The notes beneath the pieces are model-generated. The model saw only the letters and a program-made list of their open reading frames with translations. It made no database searches and had not been told where the DNA came from. From Abyssibacter profundi (lineage in GTDB: Bacteria > Pseudomonadota > Gammaproteobacteria > Nevskiales > OUC007): a DNA stretch of 64,000 bases. Positions 31,805 to 42,238 of this stretch are shown one piece after another (position 1 is the first letter of the stretch; the number at the start of each line of letters is the position of its first letter). A program made the position numbers and the translations under genes. The stretch is from positions 1 to 64,000 of the forward strand of contig NZ_QEQK01000009.1 of NCBI RefSeq assembly GCF_003151135.1, written 5' to 3'.

Positions 31805-31836
31805 AAAAAAAACGCGCTGGCCCGAAGGCCAGCGCG
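31805..31836 (-). terminator. Strong rho-independent terminator
   Basis: A perfect 10-base stem (31813-31822 with 31827-31836) around a CGAA/TTCG tetraloop is followed on the minus strand by eight T. It ends the EF-hand gene transcript. Confidence 0.92.
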
Positions 31837-31859
31837 CTGGGTATCCGCCCGATCAGGGC

Positions 31860-32378
31860 TTATTCGCCGAACTCTTCCTCGGCCTCTTCTTCCGCTTCGT
31901 CGAACTCGCTTTCGGCTTCGTCACCGGCGTCCGAGTCATCACCCATGTTGTCTCCCAGCGAGGCAACGAACTCATCGAACTCGCCACTGGACAGCTGGGC
32001 ATTGCCGTTGGCATCGGCGCGTTCGAAACGATCCGCCAGCGGGGTGTCCTCGGTTTCCAACTTGCTGAGGACGCCATCGCTGTCTTCGTCCATGCGGTTA
32101 AAGGCCTGGTCCGGGGCATTGACCATGTCGCCCAGGTTCAGGTTGCTCGACAGCGCGGTGCTGGAGCTGGCCTGCCCGCGGGGACCGGAGTACTCGGCCT
32201 CGCGGTTCAATTCGGTGGAAATACCATCGCGCGAAATGTCGCCCGAGCCGCTGGTGCTGGATTCATAGCTGCGCTGTTCGGTTTCGAACGAGGTTTCCGT
32301 GTCGACGGAACCCGAACCAGCAAGCGCGGCACCACTGGCCATCAGTGCGGAACTGATCAAGGCAATCTGCGTTTTCAT
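31860..32378 (-). CDS. Exported acidic protein with two EF-hand-like loops
   Basis: A 172-residue protein with a signal peptide (cleavage after ALAG near residue 21). A low-complexity Ser/Gly/Thr region precedes two calcium loops, DEDSDGVLSKLE (about 96-107) and DANGNAQLSSGEF (about 120-132), as in EF-hand proteins. The C-terminus is nearly all Asp and Glu. It is probably periplasmic or secreted and calcium-binding. GGAGAG precedes the start. Partner genes are not evident. Confidence 0.8.
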   Translation of the reverse strand: MKTQIALISSALMASGAALAGSGSVDTETSFETEQRSYESSTSGSGDISRDGISTELNREAEYSGPRGQASSSTALSSNLNLGDMVNAPDQAFNRMDEDSDGVLSKLETEDTPLADRFERADANGNAQLSSGEFDEFVASLGDNMGDDSDAGDEAESEFDEAEEEAEEEFGE

Positions 32379-32838
32379 GGTTCATCTCTCCATTTGAAGT
32401 GGAATGCAGCTTTTCAGCTGACAAACCACATGTCGCAGCGAGCGTGCCAATATTTTTCATTTAAATTTCAATAACTTACGATTGCACCCCTGTCTCCTAA
32501 TGGTTACACCCACCCCCGCCGCAAGTTGACTGATCTGGTCAATCTTCATATTTATCAGTCACTTATGCGTGTTGCCGGCTGGGGACGACTTTCGCCCAGC
32601 CACCAACACGCCGGCGGGGACTTAGGCGAGTCAGGGGTCAAGCCGACGCATGCCGGCCGCAAACGGGGCGAGGCTTCGATCGATGGGGCCGGGGGCAACA
32701 GGCGTGCATGTACACGCGCTTCGCGCCTGTCGCCAGGCCGGATCGTGTCATGCAGCAGCCGTGCGAGCGGCCCAAGTCTGGCGAGGGGAGATGGATGATT
32801 CCAGCTGGGCATTGCAACCGCGCGCCCGATGAGCCGGC
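32379..32838. other. Intergenic stretch without a supported gene
   Basis: 460 bases between the EF-hand gene and der. The left 120 bases are AT-rich and should hold the EF-hand promoter. Short frames exist on both strands in the right part, but they overlap each other, are Arg/Pro-rich and look like GC-driven noise. I see no RNA gene. Confidence 0.5.
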
Positions 32839-34266
32839 TTACTTCTTTTTGCCGAACCGTTTGATCGTACGCTTGCGCTTGCGCTCCTGACGGGGCGTCA
32901 GCGTATTGCGCCGGCCTTCGTAGGGGTTGTCGCTGCTCTTGAAAAGGATTTCCACGGGCGTGGCAAACAAGTCGAAGGCTTCTCGGAACCGGTTCGACAA
33001 ATACCGCTTGTAGTCGGTACTCACCCGTGCGGTCTGGTTGCCGTGGATGACAATCTTCGGCGGCCGGCGCCCTCCCTGATGGGCGTAGCGCAGCTTGATC
33101 CTGCGCCCGTGAACAGCCGGCGGCGCATGGGCGCGGACAGCGTCCTCCAGCACCTGGGTGAGCCGCGAGGTGCTGAGATCGGCATTGGCCGCATCAGAGG
33201 CGCGGATCACCGAGCGCATCATTTCGCCCAGCCCTGAGCCGCGCAGGGCAGAAATCGTGTGAACCGGCGCGAACTCCAGATAGGGCAGCTTGTAGTCGAG
33301 GTCTTCGCGAATCTGCTTGCGAACGTCTTCCTCCAGCTTGTCCCACTTGTTAACGGCCACGATGATCGACCGCCCTTCTGCCGCGGCCAGACCCAGCACC
33401 CGGGCATCCTGGGCGCCAATATCGGATCGGGCATCGACCACAACAATCGCCACGTCGCTTTGCTCGATGGCCTGGAGTGTCTTGACCCCGCTGAACTTCT
33501 CGGCAATACCGTCTCGCTTGGAACGACGCCGCAGGCCTGCGGTGTCGATGAGCCGGAACGAACGGCCCTGCCATTCGAAGGCCACTTCCACGCTGTCACG
33601 TGTGGCCCCAGGCGCATCGGCTGCAACGACACGGTCCTCACCGATCAACCGGTTGACCAGCGTCGACTTGCCAACATTCGGCCGACCGATGACGCAGATA
33701 CGCGGAATGCCCGGGTCTCTCGGCGGAGCCTCGAACGCCTCCATGGCCGGGACATGCGCCGCCAGGCGTTCGCCCAGCGAGGCCATACCCCGGTTGTGGG
33801 CAGCGGCAATCGGTAACGGCTCGCCCATGCCCAGCGCATAGAAATCCGCATTGGCCTCGATGCTGGTCAGCCCTTCGGACTTGTTCACCACGAGCACGAC
33901 CGGCGTGTCTTGGCGGCGCAGACGCCGGGCAATCTCCTGATCGGCCGGGTCCAGTCCGGCACGGGCATCGACCAGGAACACCACCACATCCGCCTCTTCC
34001 AGCGCGGCCGTGGCCTGGGCCTCGGTCATCTCACGGAAGTCGGGATCCTGGTCCGGCCCGATGCCGCCCGTATCGACCACGATGAAGCGCTGCTCTTCCA
34101 GCCGGCCGATACCGTATTGGCGGTCACGGGTCAGCCCCGGAAAATCAGCGACCAGCGCATCGCGCGTGCCGGTGAGCTGGTTGAACAGCGTCGATTTGCC
34201 GACATTGGGACGCCCGATCAGGGCGACCACCGGCAACGCGCCGGTTTCTGCCGGAGGCGTGGACAT
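32839..34266 (-). CDS. der: Ribosome-assembly GTPase Der
   Basis: Der (EngA) assists 50S subunit maturation. The 475-residue protein has two consecutive GTPase domains, each with GRPNVGKSTL (about residues 18 and 188), DTGG/DTAG switch motifs and NKxD-type specificity motifs (NKSE, NKWD), then a KH-like C-terminal domain. The basic tail (RKRKRTIKRFGKKK) is typical. It is the last gene of a minus-strand run starting at ndk. Confidence 0.97.
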   Translation of the reverse strand: MSTPPAETGALPVVALIGRPNVGKSTLFNQLTGTRDALVADFPGLTRDRQYGIGRLEEQRFIVVDTGGIGPDQDPDFREMTEAQATAALEEADVVVFLVDARAGLDPADQEIARRLRRQDTPVVLVVNKSEGLTSIEANADFYALGMGEPLPIAAAHNRGMASLGERLAAHVPAMEAFEAPPRDPGIPRICVIGRPNVGKSTLVNRLIGEDRVVAADAPGATRDSVEVAFEWQGRSFRLIDTAGLRRRSKRDGIAEKFSGVKTLQAIEQSDVAIVVVDARSDIGAQDARVLGLAAAEGRSIIVAVNKWDKLEEDVRKQIREDLDYKLPYLEFAPVHTISALRGSGLGEMMRSVIRASDAANADLSTSRLTQVLEDAVRAHAPPAVHGRRIKLRYAHQGGRRPPKIVIHGNQTARVSTDYKRYLSNRFREAFDLFATPVEILFKSSDNPYEGRRNTLTPRQERKRKRTIKRFGKKK

Positions 34267-34289
34267 GACGGTAGGCTGCGTCGAAGGGC

Positions 34290-35438
34290 TTAGCGCGACA
34301 CCGGCGCGCCTTCCAGGGCGGCCAGGGTGCCATCGCTTGCCAGCACGTAGAGGCGCTCGCCCTGCACACGCGGCGCCGTGAGCATGGCGTCGCGGGCCGG
34401 CCGTGTCCGACCGATGATGCGTCCGTCGGCTGGCGATAACGCGTGCAGATAGCCTTCGTAGTCGCCCACAATGAGGTTACCGCGGTACCAAACGGGCTGC
34501 GTCAGGCCGCGAAAAGCCAGTTCGGACTGATCCCAGATCGCCGCGCCCGTCACCACATCCAGCGCCCAGACTTTGCCCTCGGCGTCGGTGACATAAAGCT
34601 GGTCACCCTGAATCGCCATGCCGGTGTAACTGCGCAGATTGCGTCGCCAGATCTCACGGCCGGTAATCGCGCTCAGCACGACCAGTTCCCCGCCGTAGCT
34701 CGCCGTGAACAAACGACCATCGTCAATGAGCAGCTGGGCGTCGACGTCGACGATGCGCTCCAATTCGGATCGACCCGTCGGCTCGCGAATCAGTTGCTCC
34801 CATTCGACTTCACCGGTGCGCGTGTCCAAGGACACGACATGACCGGTGTCCAGGCCGACGATTACGCTGGAACCGCGCAGCACCGGGTTGGACAGTCCGC
34901 GCAGCGTCAGTGCCGGCGCGGTCCGGGTAAACTCCCATTCGGCGTCCCCGGTGTCCGCATCCAGGCCCACGACGCGACCATCCACTGTTCTTGCGATCAC
35001 ACGGTTACGGTCTTGCACCGGCGCAGCGAGCACCTCGGCATCGACCATTGCCCGCCAGCGCTGTTCGCCGGTGACGGCGTCCAACGCCACGACCTCACCA
35101 TCAAGCGTGCCCAGCAGAATCTGATCCGCGCCCATTCCGGGACCGGCGACAAAACGGTATTCGGTATCCTGCGTCCACAGGGTCGCACCGGCGCCCGTGT
35201 CGAAGGCCCGTACGCGCCCTTTGGCATCAGCCGCGAAAACCCGCGTGTCCACGATGAGCGGCGCAAGTGCAGCAAACTTGCCTGCGGTGCCGGCACCGAC
35301 ACGCTTGCTCCAGACCCGCTCGAACTGCAGTTCAGCGCGCTCAACAGCTGTGAGTTCCGCCGGCTTGTTCACCACCTTGTTACCAGAACAGGCGGCCAGG
35401 CTTGCCAGCAGGGCCAGAATCAGGACAGAACGCATCAC
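34290..35438 (-). CDS. bamB: Outer membrane assembly lipoprotein BamB
   Basis: BamB is the beta-propeller lipoprotein of the BAM complex. The 382-residue protein has a lipoprotein signal (LALLASLAACSGN, Cys near residue 18) and repeated PQQ-like blades (VVALDAVTGEQRWRA, VVGLDADTGDAEWEF, VVSLDTRTGEVEWEQ, VWALDVVTGAAIWDQ). It overlaps yfgM by four bases and precedes der by 23, the usual order. Confidence 0.95.
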   Translation of the reverse strand: MMRSVLILALLASLAACSGNKVVNKPAELTAVERAELQFERVWSKRVGAGTAGKFAALAPLIVDTRVFAADAKGRVRAFDTGAGATLWTQDTEYRFVAGPGMGADQILLGTLDGEVVALDAVTGEQRWRAMVDAEVLAAPVQDRNRVIARTVDGRVVGLDADTGDAEWEFTRTAPALTLRGLSNPVLRGSSVIVGLDTGHVVSLDTRTGEVEWEQLIREPTGRSELERIVDVDAQLLIDDGRLFTASYGGELVVLSAITGREIWRRNLRSYTGMAIQGDQLYVTDAEGKVWALDVVTGAAIWDQSELAFRGLTQPVWYRGNLIVGDYEGYLHALSPADGRIIGRTRPARDAMLTAPRVQGERLYVLASDGTLAALEGAPVSR

Positions 35439-36088
35439 GAGGCCTGCTCATCCTGTGCCGGGCCACCGAGCTCAGCCAGCTTGCGATCCACGGCCGCGCG
35501 CGTCGGAGCGTTCACATCCATGGCGGCCAGTGCGTCCGCATAGGCCTGGCGCGCCGCCGCCGACTCACCTTTGGCGGACTGCAAGTCCCCCTGGAGTTCG
35601 AGATAGGCCGCCTGGAAGGACTCCGGCGGCTCCGACGAGGTCAAGGTGGCCAGCGCAGCATCGGCATCACCCTCGGCCCATTGCACCCGAGCCAGCCGCA
35701 GAGTGGCCAGCGCGCGTGTCGGGGCGTCCTGGCCGTAGTTGGCCACCCAGGACAAGGCGTCGGCGGCTTCCTGATAGCGTTCGACATCCGCATAGGCCTT
35801 GGCCAGCGTCAGATTGGCCAGCGAGGCATACAGCGTGCCCTTGTAGTCACTGGTCAGCGCGTCGACGCCCGCTGCCGCGGCATCAAGATCGCCGGACTCG
35901 ACTGCCTCGGTCACAGCATCAAACTGCCCCGAAGCCGCACGGGCTTGCTGCTCCTGGTGGCTGCCCCAGCCCTGCCAGCCCAACACGGCGGCCAAGCCGA
36001 CCACCACACCGCCGACGACCGGCTTCCAGTACTCGCCCACCCATTCGCGCAGGCGCTGGACTTGTTCTTCGTCTGTTCTCTGTTCCAC
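35435..36088 (-). CDS. yfgM: YfgM-like inner-membrane TPR protein
   Basis: A 217-residue protein with a short cytoplasmic N-terminus, one membrane segment (VVGGVVVGLAAVLGWQGW, about 21-38) and helical repeats in the periplasm. YfgM is an ancillary subunit of the SecYEG translocon with PpiD and acts as a periplasmic holdase. The position between hisS and bamB is diagnostic. Confidence 0.9.
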   Translation of the reverse strand: MEQRTDEEQVQRLREWVGEYWKPVVGGVVVGLAAVLGWQGWGSHQEQQARAASGQFDAVTEAVESGDLDAAAAGVDALTSDYKGTLYASLANLTLAKAYADVERYQEAADALSWVANYGQDAPTRALATLRLARVQWAEGDADAALATLTSSEPPESFQAAYLELQGDLQSAKGESAAARQAYADALAAMDVNAPTRAAVDRKLAELGGPAQDEQAS

Positions 36089-36112
36089 GTGTCTTCCCGT
36101 TCTCTGTCTCGC

Positions 36113-37393
36113 TCAGCTCGCCGGCGCTGCCGACCACTGCTTGCGAATGAAGTCGGCCAGCGCCGCTTGCGCCACCGCCTGTTGATCCTCACGAACCCGA
36201 AGCGGCTTGACCTGGACGGTCCCACTTTCGACCTCGGCATCACCCAGCACCAGCGCGAACTGCGCACCGCTACGATCTGCGCGTTTGAGCTGGGCTTTGA
36301 AGCTGCCCCCGCCGGCGTTGACCAGCAGGCGCAGGCCTGGCAGCGCATCGCGCAGCTGTTCGGCCAACACCGGTGCCTGGGCCTCGGCTGCGCCGCCTAG
36401 CGCCGCCAGGAACACATCCGCCACGGGCTCTGGCGCCGCACCCGCCGCCTCCATCAAGGCAACCAGGCGCTCGACGCCGATGGCAAAGCCCACGGCCGGT
36501 GTCGGTTTACCACCAATCTGCTCCACCAGTCCGTCATAGCGACCACCGGAACAAACGGCGTTCTGGGCACCCAGCTCCGTGGTCGTCCACTCGAACACCG
36601 TGCGCGAATAGTAATCGAGTCCGCGCACCAGTCGGGGATTCAACGTCCACGCGATCCCCAGGGCATCCAGACGGGCCGTCAGCGTCTCGAAGTGCTCGCG
36701 CGACTCGGCATCCCAGAAATCCGGCAACTGCGGGGCGCCGGCCAACATGGCCTGCATGTCAGGGTTCTTGGAATCCAGCACCCGCAGCGGATTGGACTCA
36801 AGACGCCGGGTGGCATCCGCATCCAGCACATCCGCATGACCGCGCAGATACTCCACCAACGCCGCCCGATGCCGTTGTCGGCCCTCGCCGTCACCCAGCG
36901 AGTTCAGTTCCAGGGTGAGTGCATGCGACACGCCCAGACGCTTCCACAGCCGGGCGCCGATGGCGATCAGTTCAACATCGATGTCCGGGCCCGCCAGACC
37001 AAAGGCCTCGACGTTGATCTGATTGAACTGACGATAGCGTCCCTTCTGCGGACGTTCATAGCGGAACATCGGCCCGGCCAGCCACAGCTTCTGGGCGCCA
37101 CCGTGAGCCAGTGAATGCTGGACCACCGCACGGACCACACCGGCCGTGGCTTCGGGCCGCAGCGTCATGGACTCACCGTTGCGGTCGTCGAAGGTATACA
37201 TCTCCTTCTCGACGATATCGGTCACCTCGCCGATAGAGCGAGCGAACAGCTCGGTCTTCTCCAACAAGGGCAGGCTGATCTCGCGGAAGCCGTAGCTCTC
37301 GATGATCTCGCTGGCGGCACGCAATAACTGCGCGCGCAGGTTACAGGCATCCGGCAACACGTCCGGCATGCCACGGATGGCTTGAATACTCAC
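36113..37393 (-). CDS. hisS: Histidine-tRNA ligase
   Basis: HisS charges tRNA-His. The 426-residue protein opens [14 protein letters not shown] and has class II motif 2 ([20 protein letters not shown], about residue 112), the histidine-binding [15 protein letters not shown] (about 259) and a C-terminal anticodon-binding domain. It overlaps ispG by four bases. Confidence 0.96.
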   Translation of the reverse strand: MSIQAIRGMPDVLPDACNLRAQLLRAASEIIESYGFREISLPLLEKTELFARSIGEVTDIVEKEMYTFDDRNGESMTLRPEATAGVVRAVVQHSLAHGGAQKLWLAGPMFRYERPQKGRYRQFNQINVEAFGLAGPDIDVELIAIGARLWKRLGVSHALTLELNSLGDGEGRQRHRAALVEYLRGHADVLDADATRRLESNPLRVLDSKNPDMQAMLAGAPQLPDFWDAESREHFETLTARLDALGIAWTLNPRLVRGLDYYSRTVFEWTTTELGAQNAVCSGGRYDGLVEQIGGKPTPAVGFAIGVERLVALMEAAGAAPEPVADVFLAALGGAAEAQAPVLAEQLRDALPGLRLLVNAGGGSFKAQLKRADRSGAQFALVLGDAEVESGTVQVKPLRVREDQQAVAQAALADFIRKQWSAAPAS

Positions 37394-38478
37394 GATGCGG
37401 TTTCGGTCAGTTTCTGGCGGACCAGCTTTTCCAGCGTGTCCACCAGATCCTCGTTATTGGTTTTGTGTTGGATGGAGCCGTCGATAAAGATGCTGTTCGG
37501 CTTGCCGCCGGTGACACCGACCTGGGCCTCCCGCGCTTCACCCGGGCCGTTCACCACGCAGCCGATGACCGCGAGGTCCAACGGCGCATCGATGTCGTCC
37601 AATCGGGACTCCAGCTCATTGACGGTCTTGATGACGTCGAAGTTCTGACGTGAACAAGACGGACAGGCCACCAGGTTGATGCCCCGGGTCCGCAGATGCA
37701 GCGACTTGAGCATGTCCCAGGCCACTTTCACCTCTTCGACCGGATCCGCTGCCAGCGACACACGCACGGTGTCACCGATGCCGTCGGCCAGCAGCATCCC
37801 GAGCCCGATGGCGGATTTCACAGCCCCGGATCGTACGCCGCCGGCCTCGGTGATACCCAGGTGCAACGGCTGTTCGATGCGGTCGGCCAGCTTGCGGTAG
37901 GCCTCGACTGTCATGAAGATCTCGGACGCCTTCAGGCTGACCTTGAAATCGGGAAAGTCGTGACGCTCGAGAATGTCGATATGCCGCATGGCCGACTCGA
38001 CCAACGCATCGGAGTTGGGCTCGCCGTACTTCTCCTGGAGCTCACGCTCCAGCGAACCGGCATTCACACCGATCCGAATCGGAATCTGGTGCTCACGGGC
38101 ACAGGCCACCACCTCGCGCACACGATGCTCACCACCGATGTTGCCGGGATTGATCCGCAGGCAGTCGGCGCCGTTGGCTGCGCTGGCAATCGCCACTTTC
38201 CAGTTGAAATGGATATCGGCAACCAGCGGAACCTCAACCTGCTGCCGGATCTCCTTGAACGCCTCCGCCGCCTTCAGCGTGGGCACGGAGACGCGCACGA
38301 TGTCGGCCCCGGCCTTCTGAATACGTTGGATTTGCTCAACCGTGGCATCGACATCCTCGGTCTCGGTATTCGTCATGCTCTGCACGGAGATCGGCGCATC
38401 GCCGCCCACAGGCACATCGCCAACATGGATCTGGCGCGATACGCGTCGCGTGATTCTGTGCTTGCTCTGCATTGCCAT
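37390..38478 (-). CDS. ispG: 4-hydroxy-3-methylbut-2-enyl diphosphate synthase
   Basis: IspG catalyses the penultimate MEP-pathway step with a [4Fe-4S] cluster. In the 362-residue protein the cluster ligands are CPSC (in [13 protein letters not shown], about 270) and Cys in [13 protein letters not shown] (about 307) with the following Glu. The N-terminal TIM barrel begins with [20 protein letters not shown] plant-type insert is absent, as in other proteobacteria. Confidence 0.96.
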   Translation of the reverse strand: MAMQSKHRITRRVSRQIHVGDVPVGGDAPISVQSMTNTETEDVDATVEQIQRIQKAGADIVRVSVPTLKAAEAFKEIRQQVEVPLVADIHFNWKVAIASAANGADCLRINPGNIGGEHRVREVVACAREHQIPIRIGVNAGSLERELQEKYGEPNSDALVESAMRHIDILERHDFPDFKVSLKASEIFMTVEAYRKLADRIEQPLHLGITEAGGVRSGAVKSAIGLGMLLADGIGDTVRVSLAADPVEEVKVAWDMLKSLHLRTRGINLVACPSCSRQNFDVIKTVNELESRLDDIDAPLDLAVIGCVVNGPGEAREAQVGVTGGKPNSIFIDGSIQHKTNNEDLVDTLEKLVRQKLTETAS

Positions 38479-38519
38479 GAGAGAAACTCGGTGGGCTGCG
38501 CTCGTTCTGAGCGCGCTGG

Positions 38520-39440
38520 CTACTCGACCGTGAACCGGGCGGTGTTGTTCCCGCGCACGTAGGCGGAGACGTCGACGGGCTCACCCTGGTAGCGCACCTC
38601 GACACCCGGCGCGTAGCCGAGAAAGACCGCATAAGGGCCCTGTTCGTCGATCTCGCGCAGCTCACCACCCTGGACCAGGCCATTGAGCACGCGACGGCCG
38701 GACCCATCTTCGACGCGAACCCAGGACGCCTCGCGGAAACGCAGCACCAACGGTGGCTCCGGCTCTGGTTCTGGCTCAGCTTCAGGCTCGGCGGCCGCTG
38801 CAGGCTCCACAGGCTGCGGGGTCGACGCGATACGCGTTTCCAGCGCCAAGCGTCGCGGCCCACCCGCACTGCTGCTGGACCGGGCCCCTGCCGTCGGTGC
38901 CTCCGGCTCAGCATCTGTGGACTCTCCGGCCGGCGGCGTCACCGCCGGTTGGCGCGAAATAGCCGGCTCGCTGACTCGCGGCACAGCCTGACTACTGGTC
39001 GGCGACGTGCTTGTCTCGGCATCCGATGCCAGCAGCCACCACGCCAAGCCGATGACACCCAACATCAGAAGCAGGATGAGCAGGATCAGCGGCCAGCGCC
39101 GACGCTCACGCATCGGCTCGTCCTGTAGCAGGACCGGAATTTCCAGCTTCGGCAGCTCGCCACCGGCATGGGCCTCGTAGGCCGCGATGACCATGGCCTC
39201 ATCCGCACCGACGACACGTGCGTACTTACGGTAATAGCCGCGAACGTAGACCGGCTCCGATAACAGCGCGAAGTTGTCGCCTTCGATGGCATCGATCATC
39301 GAGCGCGGCAGCTTCGTCTGCACGACCAGCTCATCCAGACTGAGCCCGCGCGCCTCACGTGCGGCCTTGAGCAGCCCCCCCGGCTTCGGCGGCAAGCTGC
39401 TTGGTTGCTCAGCCGGCTCCATCGGCTCTTGTTCAGCCAT
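38520..39440 (-). CDS. rodZ: Cytoskeletal cell-shape protein RodZ
   Basis: RodZ links MreB to the cell-wall machinery. The 306-residue protein has an N-terminal helix-turn-helix ([21 protein letters not shown], about 18-80), one membrane segment ([22 protein letters not shown], about 111-132, split here across TM limits), a low-complexity Pro/Ala/Glu-rich linker and the C-terminal DUF4115 domain ([20 protein letters not shown]). It overlaps pilW by eight bases. Confidence 0.92.
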   Translation of the reverse strand: MAEQEPMEPAEQPSSLPPKPGGLLKAAREARGLSLDELVVQTKLPRSMIDAIEGDNFALLSEPVYVRGYYRKYARVVGADEAMVIAAYEAHAGGELPKLEIPVLLQDEPMRERRRWPLILLILLLMLGVIGLAWWLLASDAETSTSPTSSQAVPRVSEPAISRQPAVTPPAGESTDAEPEAPTAGARSSSSAGGPRRLALETRIASTPQPVEPAAAAEPEAEPEPEPEPPLVLRFREASWVRVEDGSGRRVLNGLVQGGELREIDEQGPYAVFLGYAPGVEVRYQGEPVDVSAYVRGNNTARFTVE

Positions 39441-40200
39441 TCCGTTCAGATCTCAATAATGAGTAGGTTTCCTCGGACTCCGGGTACCGCTGCTTCAACT
39501 GATCGGCGTAGCGCCGCGCTGCTGCTTGATCCCCCAGGGCCCGCTCGGTCCGCACACCTAGCCAAAGCGTTTGCGGGCTGTGCGCCGCCGACTGCGTGTA
39601 ACGCTGCAAAAATGCGCGAGCCCGCAGGTAATCCCCGCGCTCGTAGGACAACAGGGCGATTTGCGCCAACGCGCTCGCAAACGTGCCGTTTTCTCGAAGT
39701 GCCCCACGAAAATACTGCTCTGCCTGGGCGATGTTCCCCGCCTTGCGTGCACACACACCGGCATTCGTCATGGCCACCTCGGGTGTCCGGTAACCGGTTA
39801 CACGAAGTGCCCGTTCGAACGCGGCCAGCGCCTCATCGTAACGCGACTGACCACACAGAAACACACCGTAGTTGTTCTGTGTGTCAGGACTGTTGGGCTG
39901 CAAGGCCAAAGCCTTGCGGTAATGCCGGTCGGCCGAAACGGCATCGCCCCGGCTCTGATAGACAAAAGCGATGGACGAATGGGCCAGTGCCAGCGACGGA
40001 TCCTGCTCCAGCGCGCGCTGCAGCTTGGACAAAGCCCGCTCGGATTCACCCTTGCGCATGTAATCGATACCCAACTGGGTATTGATGCGGGCGGCTTCGG
40101 TGTAATCGGCCTGGGACTGCGAGTAAAGGCCCTGCGGCGATTCCGTCACGCAACCGGCCAATAACAGCAGTGCAATCACCCCCCCCGCGAACTGCCTCAT
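39433..40200 (-). CDS. pilW: Type IV pilus biogenesis TPR lipoprotein PilW/PilF
   Basis: This TPR lipoprotein assists PilQ secretin assembly. The 255-residue product has a lipoprotein signal (IALLLLAGCVTES, Cys near residue 17) and about six tetratricopeptide units (QLGIDYMRKGESERALSKL, LALAHSSIAFVYQSRGDAVS, TQNNYGVFLCGQSRYDEAL). Its location between rlmN and rodZ is typical of gammaproteobacteria. No other pilus gene is in the window. Confidence 0.9.
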   Translation of the reverse strand: MRQFAGGVIALLLLAGCVTESPQGLYSQSQADYTEAARINTQLGIDYMRKGESERALSKLQRALEQDPSLALAHSSIAFVYQSRGDAVSADRHYRKALALQPNSPDTQNNYGVFLCGQSRYDEALAAFERALRVTGYRTPEVAMTNAGVCARKAGNIAQAEQYFRGALRENGTFASALAQIALLSYERGDYLRARAFLQRYTQSAAHSPQTLWLGVRTERALGDQAAARRYADQLKQRYPESEETYSLLRSERNG

Positions 40201-41306
40201 GCGCCCGTCACCCTCACCGGGATGTCAGACAGTCGGCGCTGCTGCCGGCTGGCGACCCGCCCCACCAACTGGCCACAGGCCGCATCGATGTCGTCACCCC
40301 GCGTCCGGCGGGTGGTCACCAACAGGTTCTCCTTGCGAAGAATGTGGGCAAACGCTTCGATTCGTTCGGCACTGGAGCGGCGAAACCGCGTTTCCGGAAA
40401 CGGATTGAACGGAATCAGATTGATTTTGGCCGGCATGTGCTTGAGCAGTTGCGCAAGCTGCCTTGCCTCGGCATCACCATCATTGACGCCATCCAGCATG
40501 ACGTACTCATAGACGATGTGCATTTTGCGATCCCGCTGCGTGTAGCGCTTGCAGGCCGCCATGAGTTCTGCAATCGGATACTTCCGGTTGATCGGCACCA
40601 ACTCATTGCGCAGCGCATCGTTCGGCGCATGCAACGAAACCGCCAGCGCCGTATCGACATCCTCCGCCAGCCGGTCCATGAACGGCACCAGCCCGGAGGT
40701 GCTGACCGTCACCCGTCGTTTGGACAGACCGAAACCCAGGTCGTCCTGTAGCAGCCGAATCGCGGTGATCACCTGCTGGTAATTGGCCAGCGGCTCTCCC
40801 ATCCCCATGAACACGACGTTGGAAATGGGGCGGTCATTGCCCAGCTCATCCACCAATGTGCGGATGGCAAACCAGACCTGGCTGACGATCTCGGCAGCTG
40901 TCAGATTGCGCTGCAGCCCCTGCTGCGCGGTCGAACAAAAGGCACAGTCCAGCGCGCAACCCACCTGGGAAGAAATACACAACGTGCCCCGGTTCGCCTC
41001 CGGGATGAACACGGTTTCGATGGCGCCGCCGCTATCCAGCCGCAACACCCACTTGCGGGTGCCATCGGCCGACAGCTGCGAGGCCTCCAGTGTCGGCAGG
41101 CGCACATCGGCAATCTGGGGCAGCCTCGCGCGGAACTTCTTGCTGACATCGGTCATGTCCTCGAAGGACGTGACACGCTTCTGGTAAAGCCACTGCATGA
41201 GCTGGCGAGCCCGAAAGGTGGGCTCGCCATGCGATTGGACAAACGCTTCCAGGGCCGCGCGGTCTAGGCCAAACAGATTGACGGGTTGTGCGGCCGTGGA
41301 AGTCAT
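40197..41306 (-). CDS. rlmN: 23S rRNA/tRNA adenine-C2 methyltransferase RlmN
   Basis: RlmN is a radical-SAM methylase of A2503 in 23S rRNA and A37 in tRNAs. Start 41306 gives MTSTAAQPVNLFGLDRAAL, 369 residues; the longer frame upstream lies inside ndk. The radical-SAM cluster is CALDCAFC (about residue 118). MGMGEPLANY and VSTSGLVP follow. It begins four bases after ndk and overlaps pilW by four. Confidence 0.95.
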   Translation of the reverse strand: MTSTAAQPVNLFGLDRAALEAFVQSHGEPTFRARQLMQWLYQKRVTSFEDMTDVSKKFRARLPQIADVRLPTLEASQLSADGTRKWVLRLDSGGAIETVFIPEANRGTLCISSQVGCALDCAFCSTAQQGLQRNLTAAEIVSQVWFAIRTLVDELGNDRPISNVVFMGMGEPLANYQQVITAIRLLQDDLGFGLSKRRVTVSTSGLVPFMDRLAEDVDTALAVSLHAPNDALRNELVPINRKYPIAELMAACKRYTQRDRKMHIVYEYVMLDGVNDGDAEARQLAQLLKHMPAKINLIPFNPFPETRFRRSSAERIEAFAHILRKENLLVTTRRTRGDDIDAACGQLVGRVASRQQRRLSDIPVRVTGA

Positions 41307-41310
41307 GTCC

Positions 41311-41742
41311 TTATCGGGTGCGCGGGCAGAGTTCGGTCGTGCTGAAGAAGTACGCGATCTCGACGGCCGCGGTTTCAGGGCTGTCCGAACCATGGACGGC
41401 GTTCTCGTCGATCGACTCGGCGTGATCTGCACGGATCGTGCCGGCGTCGGCATCCTTGGGGTTGGTGGCGCCCATCAGCTCACGGTTCTTGGCGATGGCG
41501 TTCTCGCCTTCCAGCACCTGGATCATGACCGGACCCGAGGTCATGAAGTCGACCAGGTCGTTAAAGAACGGGCGCTCGGCGTGGACCGCGTAAAAGCCTT
41601 CGGCTTCCGCTTGCGACAGATGCTTCATCTTGGCCGCGACAATGCGCAGACCGGCCTGCTCGAAGCGGGTGTAGATATCACCGATAACGTTCTTGCCAAC
41701 GGCATCCGGCTTGATGATGGAAATGGTTTGCTCGACGGCCAT
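41311..41742 (-). CDS. ndk: Nucleoside diphosphate kinase
   Basis: Ndk balances NTP pools by phosphotransfer through a His. The 143-residue protein starts [15 protein letters not shown] and has the active-site His in [13 protein letters not shown] (about residue 117). The length is normal for the family. It is probably the first gene of the ndk-to-der minus-strand run. Confidence 0.97.
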   Translation of the reverse strand: MAVEQTISIIKPDAVGKNVIGDIYTRFEQAGLRIVAAKMKHLSQAEAEGFYAVHAERPFFNDLVDFMTSGPVMIQVLEGENAIAKNRELMGATNPKDADAGTIRADHAESIDENAVHGSDSPETAAVEIAYFFSTTELCPRTR

Positions 41743-41810
41743 GCGTGCTCCTACGCGTAGTATTCGGGGGATGGCTGGTCCGGACTCGCGTTCGATTCCG
41801 GACCTATTCA

Positions 41811-41840
41811 GAAAGAAACGCCGTCACAAAGGACGGCGTT
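41811..41840 (-). terminator. Terminator after iscA
   Basis: A perfect 9-base stem (AACGCCGTC 41817-41825 with GACGGCGTT 41832-41840) precedes a T-rich stretch on the minus strand. It separates the isc operon from ndk. Confidence 0.75.
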
Positions 41841-41896
41841 AACCCATATATTCTAAAGACCGGCGTCGCTTGCGGCAATGCAGCACCGCCCTGCGG

Positions 41897-42238
41897 TCAA
41901 CTGGCAACGGCAAAGCTTTCGCCGCAACCGCAGTGATCGACCACGTTGGGGTTCTCGAAGTGGTACATCTGGTTCAAGCCCTCGCGCCGGAAATCAAGCC
42001 GCAGCCCTTCCAGCAGGGCCAGATGCTCGCGCGAGACAACCACCGTCGCGCCATGCGCCTGGATGGTCACGTCGTCCGCTTCAACCGCATCGGCGTAATC
42101 CAGCGCATACGCATAACCGGAGCATCCGGAGCTGCGCACACCCACACGCAACCCCAGTCCATGTCCTCGTTTGGCCAGCTGCTCCTGGATCCGGGTAGCC
42201 GCAGCCTCGGTAATTTCGATGTTCGCTGTTTCGCTCAT
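41897..42238 (-). CDS. iscA: A-type Fe-S carrier, IscA-like
   Basis: A 113-residue A-type iron-sulfur carrier. The three conserved Cys are present in RSSGCSGYAYALDY (about residue 39) and in NVVDHCGCGESF (about 102 and 104). It probably hands clusters to target enzymes. It overlaps the IscU-like gene by four bases and is the last gene of the operon. Confidence 0.9.
   Translation of the reverse strand: MSETANIEITEAAATRIQEQLAKRGHGLGLRVGVRSSGCSGYAYALDYADAVEADDVTIQAHGATVVVSREHLALLEGLRLDFRREGLNQMYHFENPNVVDHCGCGESFAVAS

Noticed and set aside
32555-32812. Overlapping frames of 60-90 codons on both strands in the gap before der
   Set aside because: Mutually overlapping, Arg/Pro-rich, without ribosome-binding sites; GC-driven open frames.
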